Source of the DNA: Duganella aceris
GTDB lineage: Bacteria > Pseudomonadota > Gammaproteobacteria > Burkholderiales > Burkholderiaceae_D
Direction of reading: 5' to 3'
Assembly (NCBI RefSeq): GCF_011090165.1
Contig: NZ_JAADJT010000001.1
Span: forward strand, 806,001 to 870,000
Length of the DNA: 64,000 nt
The position numbers and the translations under genes were made by a program. Position 1 is the stretch's first letter, and the number at the start of each line of letters is the position of its first letter. The notes below the pieces were generated by a model that ran no database searches, was not told the origin of the DNA, and was given only the letters and a program-made list of their open reading frames with translations. Positions 59,096 through 64,000 of the stretch are shown in pieces.

Positions 59096-59400
59096 GGCGG
59101 CTGGTTTTGTAGTCGTTCTTCCGTTTCCAGGCCTGAAATCGGCCTTCAGAACAGATTCAGCGTGCAGCCATCAGGGCTACCAATTGCTGCGGCGTTTCGC
59201 TCCGTAGATCAACCACAGTTATCCGCTCGCGGGTGGCCAGATTCATCGATTCCTTCATTTGCCGGCTGGCACGAACAAGACGCGGTCGCGCAGTGAAAAG
59301 TGCACTGGTGGTTGCTTGCAACTCGATATAGGGGAAAGCTGATGCTTGAGAACCACTATTCCGGTAGCTGCAGCCCGAGGATGTGGCTTTTGGGTTTATG

Positions 59401-59635
59401 GTTTACCCTAAAGATGTATATATAAAAATAGTAGTAGTTGTTAACGCAGACACTTTTCTGTGGATAACTACTCATTTTGGATTAGAATCAGGCGTTTACG
59501 AGCTTTATAAGAAGGCTGGTAAGGCGTGTATGAGCACGGAACTGTTTTGGGATAAAAAAAGACCTCCTAAAATTTGTTTTGTTTACTCACATTCGGTGCC
59601 TGTGGATATCCATAGCGTTATCCACAGCTGTAAAC
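59401..59635 (+). repeat. Origin module 2
   Basis: Same order as module 1: GTTTAC (59401), ATATAAAAA, TAGTAGTAG (59429), box TGTGGATAA (59459), GTTTAC (59494 and 59581), weak box TTACTCACA (59583), then CCTGTGGATAT, 8 bp, TTATCCACAG (59599-59627), GTAAAC (59630). Offsets from the first box are again 142 and 159 bp, though the intervening sequence is diverged. Confidence 0.75.
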
Positions 59636-59656
59636 GCCCTTTTTGTGAGAATTCAG

Positions 59657-60694
59657 ATGAAATTGGCATCCATCTTTCCGCATCCCATCATTCAGGGACC
59701 TACGGCTGGCGGTAACAATACGCCGGCGCAAGTGGCCGCAGTGTCGAACGCTGGCGCGCTGGGCTCGTTGGCCTGTTCGCTGCTGCCGCCGGACGCGATC
59801 CGCGCGCAAACCGCCCAGATTCGGGCGCTTACTGACCGGCCGTTTTGCTTGAATTTCTTTGTTCTTGAGACACCGAAACCTTCTCCAGCCGAGGTCGAGC
59901 GCGCCGTCCAGTGGCTCAAGCCGCTGTGGTCGTCGTTGGGCTGGACCGACTTGCCGACGCCGAGCAAATGGTGTGAGGATTTCGCTGCTCAGTTCGAGGC
60001 GCTGATCGAATTGCGTCCGGCCGTCGCCAGTTTCACCTTCGGCATCCTCAGCGCGGAACAAATCGAGCGCTTGCATGCAGCCGGGATATTCGTCATCGGC
60101 ACGATTACCCATGCGGACGAAGCGCTGGCCTGGCAAAGCAGGGGCGCCGATGCCGTGATCGCGTCCGGCACGGAATCGGGCGGCCATCGCGGCACCTTCA
60201 TCGGTGCCCAGGAAGATGCGAAACTGACGACCTTCGAACTGTTGCCGACCATCGTCTCGGCCGTGAATATTCCGGTGATCGCGGCCGGTGGCATCATGGA
60301 CGGGGCCGATATCAAGCGTGCCTTGGATGGTGGCGCGCAGGCGGTGCAAATGGGAACAGCCTTCCTGGTTTGTGATGAATCCAGCATCCAGAAGGACTAC
60401 AAGCAGCGCCTGCTCACGGCCGGCGACCATCCGACCCGGCTGACGCGCACTTTTTCCGGCCGCTATGCACGTGGTTTGGAAAATCGCTTCATGCGTGAAC
60501 TTGCCGGCATCGAGCAACAACTTCCGGTATATCCAATTCAAAACGCGCTAACATCGCCGATCCGCGCGGAGGCGGCCAAGCGCGGCGAAACCGAGTTGAT
60601 GTCCCTCTGGTGCGGTACGGGCGTGGCGCGCGCGCGGCCAATGCCGGCGGCGAAGCTGGTCGAAACATTATTGGCGGAGATCGCCGCAGCCTAG
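59657..60694 (+). CDS. Nitronate monooxygenase (2-nitropropane dioxygenase family)
   Basis: FMN-dependent TIM-barrel enzyme that oxidises alkyl nitronates. 345 residues from ATG 59657 (M-K-L-A-S-I-F-P-H-P-I-I-Q-G-P-T-A-G-G); an upstream in-frame ATG at 59579 would run through the last DnaA boxes and is rejected. The probable catalytic base is H177 in S-G-G-H-R-G, and the FMN phosphate loop is A-A-G-G-I-M-D-G and Q-M-G-T-A-F-L. First gene to the right of the origin-like region. Confidence 0.88.
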   Translation: MKLASIFPHPIIQGPTAGGNNTPAQVAAVSNAGALGSLACSLLPPDAIRAQTAQIRALTDRPFCLNFFVLETPKPSPAEVERAVQWLKPLWSSLGWTDLPTPSKWCEDFAAQFEALIELRPAVASFTFGILSAEQIERLHAAGIFVIGTITHADEALAWQSRGADAVIASGTESGGHRGTFIGAQEDAKLTTFELLPTIVSAVNIPVIAAGGIMDGADIKRALDGGAQAVQMGTAFLVCDESSIQKDYKQRLLTAGDHPTRLTRTFSGRYARGLENRFMRELAGIEQQLPVYPIQNALTSPIRAEAAKRGETELMSLWCGTGVARARPMPAAKLVETLLAEIAAA

Positions 60695-60742
60695 AGAGCG
60701 CAAAGCCCGGGCATACCGAACAACCCCTTGGAGGAGCCATTT

Positions 60743-62371
60743 TTGGAATCAGCAGGCGAGTACGATTACATCATCATAGGTGCAGGCTCGGCGGGCTGCG
60801 TATTGGCGAACCGCTTAAGCGCGGACAGGAACGCGCAAGTGCTGCTGATCGAGGCCGGCGGCAAGGACGATTATGTGTGGATCCACATTCCCGTTGGCTA
60901 TCTGCATTGCATCGACAATCCACGCACTGACTGGATGTTCCGCACCGAAGCTGATCCCGGACTCGGCGGCCGCAGCTTGCTTTACCCGCGCGGCAAAGTG
61001 CTGGGTGGCAGTTCCTCCATCAACGGCATGATCTACATGCGCGGCCAGGCCGGCGACTACGACCGCTGGGCCGAGTTGACCGGCGATCCGGGCTGGCGCT
61101 GGGAGTCGGTGCTGCCGCTGTTTAAAAAGAGCGAGGATTATCATGGCGGCGCCTCGGAGTTTCACGGCGCTGGCGGCCCATGGCGAGTGGAAAAACAGCG
61201 CTTGTCCTGGCAGATACTGGACGCCTTCCGCGATGCCGCCGAGCAAACCGGCATCCAGAAAGTGGACGATTTCAACCGTGGCGACAACGCCGGCTGTGGC
61301 TATTTCGACGTCAACCAAAAACGCGGCATCCGCTGGAATACGGCCAAGGCCTACCTGAAGCCGATCTCGGGCCGGCCGAATCTGACCATCATGACCGGCT
61401 GCCACGTGGAACGTTTACTGATCGAAAAAAATGACGGTGCGGCGGTCTGCAAAGGCGTGATCTTCACCGGCGGCGGCGCGCAGTACAGCGCCAGCGCCAA
61501 CAAGGAAACCCTGCTGGCGGCAGGCGCAGTTAATTCTCCGCAGATTTTGCAAACCTCCGGCATCGGCGCCGCCGCGCTGTTGCATCAGCACGGCGTGACG
61601 CCAATGGTCGACCTGCCCGGCGTTGGCGATAACCTGCAGGATCATCTGCAATTACGCATGGTCTACAAACTCGGCAAGAATGCGCGGACCTTGAACACGC
61701 TGGCCGCCGGCTGGTTCGGCAAGATGAAAATCGGCCTGGAATACGCGATGTTTCAGAGCGGGCCGATGTCGATGGCGCCGTCGCAGCTGGGCGCGTTCGC
61801 GCGTTCCGATCCGGATCAGGCGACGCCGAATCTGCAATACCACGTGCAGCCGCTGTCGCTGGAAAAGTTCGGCGATCCCTTGCACGCCTTTCCCGCGTTC
61901 ACCGCCAGCGTCTGCAACTTGCGGCCGACCTCGCGCGGCCACGTGCGCATTGCCGGCGCCGACTCCTATGCGCCGCCGAAGATCACGCCGATGTACTTGA
62001 GCACGCCGGAAGACCGCAAGGTCGCCGGCGACGCGCTGTCCCTGACCCGACGCATCGTCGCCGCGCCGGCGATGAAGCAGTACGCGCCGGAAGAGTACAA
62101 GCCAGGCGTCCACTATCGTACCGAGGAGGAATTGGCGCAGGCGGCCGGCGCCATCGGCACCACCATTTTCCATCCGGTCGGCACCTGCAAGATGGGCCGA
62201 ACCGACGATCCGACCGCGGTGGTCGGTCCGGACTTGCGCGTCATCGGCGTGGCCGGCTTGCGCGTCGTCGACGCTTCCGTCATGCCCTTCATCACTTCCG
62301 GCAACACCAACTCCCCCACCATCATGATCGCTGAAAAAGCTTCAGAAATGATCCGTTCAGCATGGAAATGA
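60743..62371 (+). CDS. GMC-family FAD oxidoreductase (choline-dehydrogenase-like)
   Basis: FAD-dependent alcohol dehydrogenase of 542 residues. Start at TTG 60743 because GGAGGAG at 60730-60736 is correctly spaced before it; the frame's earlier TTG lies on that ribosome site. Seen: G-A-G-S-A-G at residues 14-19 (FAD), G-G-S-S-S-I-N-G-M (GMC signature 1), T-S-G-I-G (signature 2), and the catalytic H in F-H-P-V-G-T-C-K-M-G with N in G-N-T-N-S-P. Substrate not deducible; the similarity is to choline and aliphatic-alcohol dehydrogenases. 48 bp after the nitronate monooxygenase gene, possibly cotranscribed. Confidence 0.9.
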   Translation: MESAGEYDYIIIGAGSAGCVLANRLSADRNAQVLLIEAGGKDDYVWIHIPVGYLHCIDNPRTDWMFRTEADPGLGGRSLLYPRGKVLGGSSSINGMIYMRGQAGDYDRWAELTGDPGWRWESVLPLFKKSEDYHGGASEFHGAGGPWRVEKQRLSWQILDAFRDAAEQTGIQKVDDFNRGDNAGCGYFDVNQKRGIRWNTAKAYLKPISGRPNLTIMTGCHVERLLIEKNDGAAVCKGVIFTGGGAQYSASANKETLLAAGAVNSPQILQTSGIGAAALLHQHGVTPMVDLPGVGDNLQDHLQLRMVYKLGKNARTLNTLAAGWFGKMKIGLEYAMFQSGPMSMAPSQLGAFARSDPDQATPNLQYHVQPLSLEKFGDPLHAFPAFTASVCNLRPTSRGHVRIAGADSYAPPKITPMYLSTPEDRKVAGDALSLTRRIVAAPAMKQYAPEEYKPGVHYRTEEELAQAAGAIGTTIFHPVGTCKMGRTDDPTAVVGPDLRVIGVAGLRVVDASVMPFITSGNTNSPTIMIAEKASEMIRSAWK

Positions 62372-62421
62372 AGCGTGCGTCCCTTAGCTTTAGATCAAAA
62401 AACGACCGTATTTATACTGTA

Positions 62422-62450
62422 TTGTTAGCCAATTTGTTACTGTGTATGAT
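62422..62450 (+). promoter_or_regulatory. Sigma-70-type promoter for livGF
   Basis: TTGTTA (62422-62427) and TATGAT (62445-62450) are separated by 17 bp in an AT-rich gap, 44 bp before the livG-like start. Both hexamers are close to consensus. Confidence 0.65.
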
Positions 62451-62493
62451 CTAGAAAAATTTAGTAGTTTGAAAAGAATAACTAGGAGACAGG

Positions 62494-63264
62494 ATGTCCG
62501 GCGTTATCTTGGAAACAAAGAATTTGACCAAGGAATTCAAGGGTTTTACCGCGGTCAACGACGTTAATCTGAAAGTGCAGCGCGGTCACATCCACGCGCT
62601 GATCGGCCCCAACGGGGCCGGCAAAACCACGTGCTTCAATTTGCTCACCAAGTTCCTGGTGCCGACCTCCGGGCAGATTCTATTCAACGGCAACGACATC
62701 ACCGCCGCCCGGCCGGCGCAGATCGCCCGCATGGGAGTGATCCGTTCGTTCCAGATTTCCGCCGTATTCCCGCATCTGACGGTGCTGCAGAATGTCCGCA
62801 TCGGATTGCAGCGCCAACTGGGTACCAGCTTCCATTTCTGGCAAAGCGAACGCGCGTTGGACAAGCTCAACGACCGAGCCATGCAACTGCTGGCCGAGGT
62901 CGACCTGACCGAATTCGCCGACACCGTCACCGTCGACATGCCCTACGGCCGTAAGCGCGCGCTGGAAATAGCCACCACGCTGGCGATGGAGCCTGAGCTG
63001 ATGCTGCTGGACGAACCGACCCAGGGCATGGGCCACGAGGACGTGCACCGCGTCACCGAATTGATTAAAAAAGTCTCCACCGGCCGCACCATTTTGATGG
63101 TTGAACACAATATGAAAGTCGTCTCCGGCATCTGCGACAAGATCTCCGTGTTGCAGCGTGGCGCCATGCTGGCCGAGGGCAGCTACGCGGAAGTCTCGAC
63201 CAATCCGCAGGTGATGGAAGCCTATATGGGCACCGAAGCGGCAGTGCTGGAAGGAGCCCATTGA
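62494..63264 (+). CDS. livG: Branched-chain amino-acid-type ABC transporter ATPase LivG
   Basis: Cytoplasmic ATPase of a HAAT-family importer. 256 residues: Walker A G-P-N-G-A-G-K-T-T (about residues 38-46), a degenerate signature region M-P-Y-G-R-K-R-A-L-E-I-A, Walker B L-M-L-L-D-E-P and H-loop V-E-H-N-M-K-V-V. AGGAGACAGG precedes the ATG. Adjacent to livF with TGATG overlap. Permease and binding-protein genes are not in the window and probably follow. Confidence 0.92.
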   Translation: MSGVILETKNLTKEFKGFTAVNDVNLKVQRGHIHALIGPNGAGKTTCFNLLTKFLVPTSGQILFNGNDITAARPAQIARMGVIRSFQISAVFPHLTVLQNVRIGLQRQLGTSFHFWQSERALDKLNDRAMQLLAEVDLTEFADTVTVDMPYGRKRALEIATTLAMEPELMLLDEPTQGMGHEDVHRVTELIKKVSTGRTILMVEHNMKVVSGICDKISVLQRGAMLAEGSYAEVSTNPQVMEAYMGTEAAVLEGAH

Positions 63265-63971
63265 TGGCGGCCGCTCTGGAGATCTCCAACCTGCAAACCT
63301 GGTACGGCGAATCGCACATCCTGCACAACGTCAACTTGTCGGTGCAGCCGGGCGAAGTGGTGACGCTGCTGGGCCGCAACGGCGCCGGCCGCACCACCAC
63401 GCTGCGTTCGATCATGGGCCTGACCGGCGCGCGCAAGGGGTCGATCAAGGTCAACGGCGTCGAATCGATCGGCATGCCGACGCATAAAATCGCCCACCTC
63501 GGCATCGGCTATTGCCCCGAGGAGCGTGGCATTTTCTCGTCGCTGTCGGCCGAGGAAAATCTGCTGCTGCCGCCGCAATTGTCGACCGGCGAAAAGGGCA
63601 TGTCGATCGAGGAAATCTACGCCATGTTTCCCAACCTGGAGGAACGCAAGCACAGCCAGGGCACCCGCCTGTCCGGCGGCGAACAGCAGATGCTGGCGGT
63701 GGCGCGCATCCTGCGCACCGGGGCGCGGCTGCTGCTGCTGGATGAAATCTCGGAAGGGCTGGCGCCGGTGATCGTGCAGGGCCTGGCGCGCATGATCACC
63801 ACGCTCAAATCCAAGGGTTACACCATCGTCATGGTGGAACAGAATTTCCGGTTCGCCGCGCCGTTGGCGGACCGGTTTTATGTGATGGAACACGGTCAGA
63901 TCGTCGAGACCTTTGTTGCATCAGAATTGAGCGCCAAGATGCCGGTCCTGACCGAGCTGCTGGGCGTCTAA
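63264..63971 (+). CDS. livF: Branched-chain amino-acid-type ABC transporter ATPase LivF
   Basis: Partner ATPase of LivG, 235 residues from ATG 63264 overlapping the livG stop. Signature L-S-G-G-E-Q-Q-M and Walker B L-L-L-L-D-E are normal, but Walker A reads G-R-N-G-A-G-R-T-T with arginine in place of the catalytic lysine. LivG retains the lysine. The substitution may be a lineage-wide variant of this subfamily. About 29 bp of sequence remain after its stop; no gene is recognisable there. Confidence 0.9.
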   Translation: MAAALEISNLQTWYGESHILHNVNLSVQPGEVVTLLGRNGAGRTTTLRSIMGLTGARKGSIKVNGVESIGMPTHKIAHLGIGYCPEERGIFSSLSAEENLLLPPQLSTGEKGMSIEEIYAMFPNLEERKHSQGTRLSGGEQQMLAVARILRTGARLLLLDEISEGLAPVIVQGLARMITTLKSKGYTIVMVEQNFRFAAPLADRFYVMEHGQIVETFVASELSAKMPVLTELLGV

Positions 63972-64000
63972 GGTAAGTGTACGAAAAATAAGCAATAACA

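Larger units (their letters stand above)
58741..59656. other. Replication-origin-like region with twin DnaA-box/DnaA-trio modules
   Basis: A 0.9-kb stretch without a credible gene, much richer in A+T than its surroundings. Perfect DnaA boxes: 58926 (-), 59085 (+), 59459 (-), 59618 (+). One-mismatch boxes: 58765 (TTTTCCACA), 59068 and 59601 (both TGTGGATAT). Two TAG runs (58898-58912 and 59429-59437) each follow an AT-rich ATATAAAAA stretch and precede a DnaA box by about 14-22 bp, as in DnaA-trio basal unwinding systems. mtnN and the nitronate monooxygenase gene diverge from it. oriC is the leading interpretation; dnaA is not in the window. Confidence 0.75.

Noticed and set aside
59383..59715. 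Possible small proteins within the origin-like region, including a frame upstream of the nitronate monooxygenase
   Set aside because: They run through DnaA boxes and TAG repeats, lack ribosome sites and have no protein-like character.

Overview
The window is high-GC chromosomal DNA. It looks like a betaproteobacterium of the Oxalobacteraceae (Massilia/Duganella/Janthinobacterium type). This placement rests on gene content, on the dispersed GGGGTC(A/G)GA...CCCC inverted repeats at 2658 and 57948, and on general resemblance of the proteins; no database was searched. No rRNA, tRNA, CRISPR array, insertion sequence or prophage was seen.

Layout. (1) 1-8612: the cbb3-type cytochrome oxidase locus ccoI-ccoS-ccoN-ccoO-ccoQ-ccoP-ccoG-ccoH, with two FNR boxes before ccoN, facing a complete four-cysteine FNR regulator. 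That regulator is preceded on its own strand by an ECF-type sigma factor and a small DUF2892 membrane protein. (2) 9.5-18.8 kb: an OhrR-type regulator, a secreted alpha/beta hydrolase, a 1219-residue hybrid histidine kinase, a Fur-boxed TonB receptor with its PiuC hydroxylase, and a periplasmic amino-acid-binding-like protein. (3) 18.8-33.9 kb: small tightly overlapped oxidoreductase operons (SDR, dienelactone hydrolase, NTF2-like, WrbA-like, old yellow enzyme, OsmC), a chemoreceptor, an unknown b-cytochrome-like membrane protein, two LuxR-type regulators with degenerate receiver domains flanking a haloperoxidase-like hydrolase, AraC and LysR regulators, and an MFS permease. (4) 33.9-41.4 kb: TerC-CorC membrane protein, ExoD, an S53 (sedolisin) lipoprotein peptidase, a PIN-domain toxin-antitoxin pair, a TDT/SLAC1 channel, and a low-GC frameshifted small gene next to the tail of another vanished gene. 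(5) 41.4-49 kb: core genes glmS, an Lrp regulator, glmU, rsmD, coaD and a YfhL-type ferredoxin. (6) 49-58.7 kb: LysR, epimerase-like SDR, AraC, a chemoreceptor with a C-terminal sensor, the divergent putR-like/putA pair and mtnN. (7) 58.7-59.66 kb: a 0.9-kb gene-free region. (8) 59.66-64 kb: nitronate monooxygenase, GMC oxidoreductase, and two branched-chain amino-acid ABC ATPases.

The most striking feature is the gene-free region 58741-59656. It holds two diverged copies, 533 bp apart, of one arrangement: AT-rich stretch, TAG trinucleotide run (DnaA-trio-like), a DnaA box, then an inverted pair of DnaA boxes at identical offsets (142 and 159 bp) in both copies. A hexamer GTTTAC/GTAAAC is scattered through both. 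mtnN is transcribed away to the left and the nitronate monooxygenase away to the right. A second gene-free stretch between lrp and glmU (43821-44168) holds five more perfect DnaA boxes, all in one orientation. Further perfect boxes lie inside nearby genes, and a ParB parS-like palindrome sits at 10074. Together these suggest that the window spans a chromosomal replication-origin zone, although dnaA itself is not present here.

How the genes work together: the cco genes form a complete microaerobic terminal oxidase with its copper-supply and assembly factors under probable FNR control. GlmS and GlmU catalyse the first and last steps of UDP-GlcNAc synthesis. PutA oxidises proline to glutamate under a divergent Lrp-type regulator. 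The remaining islands are mainly redox, stress and regulatory functions.
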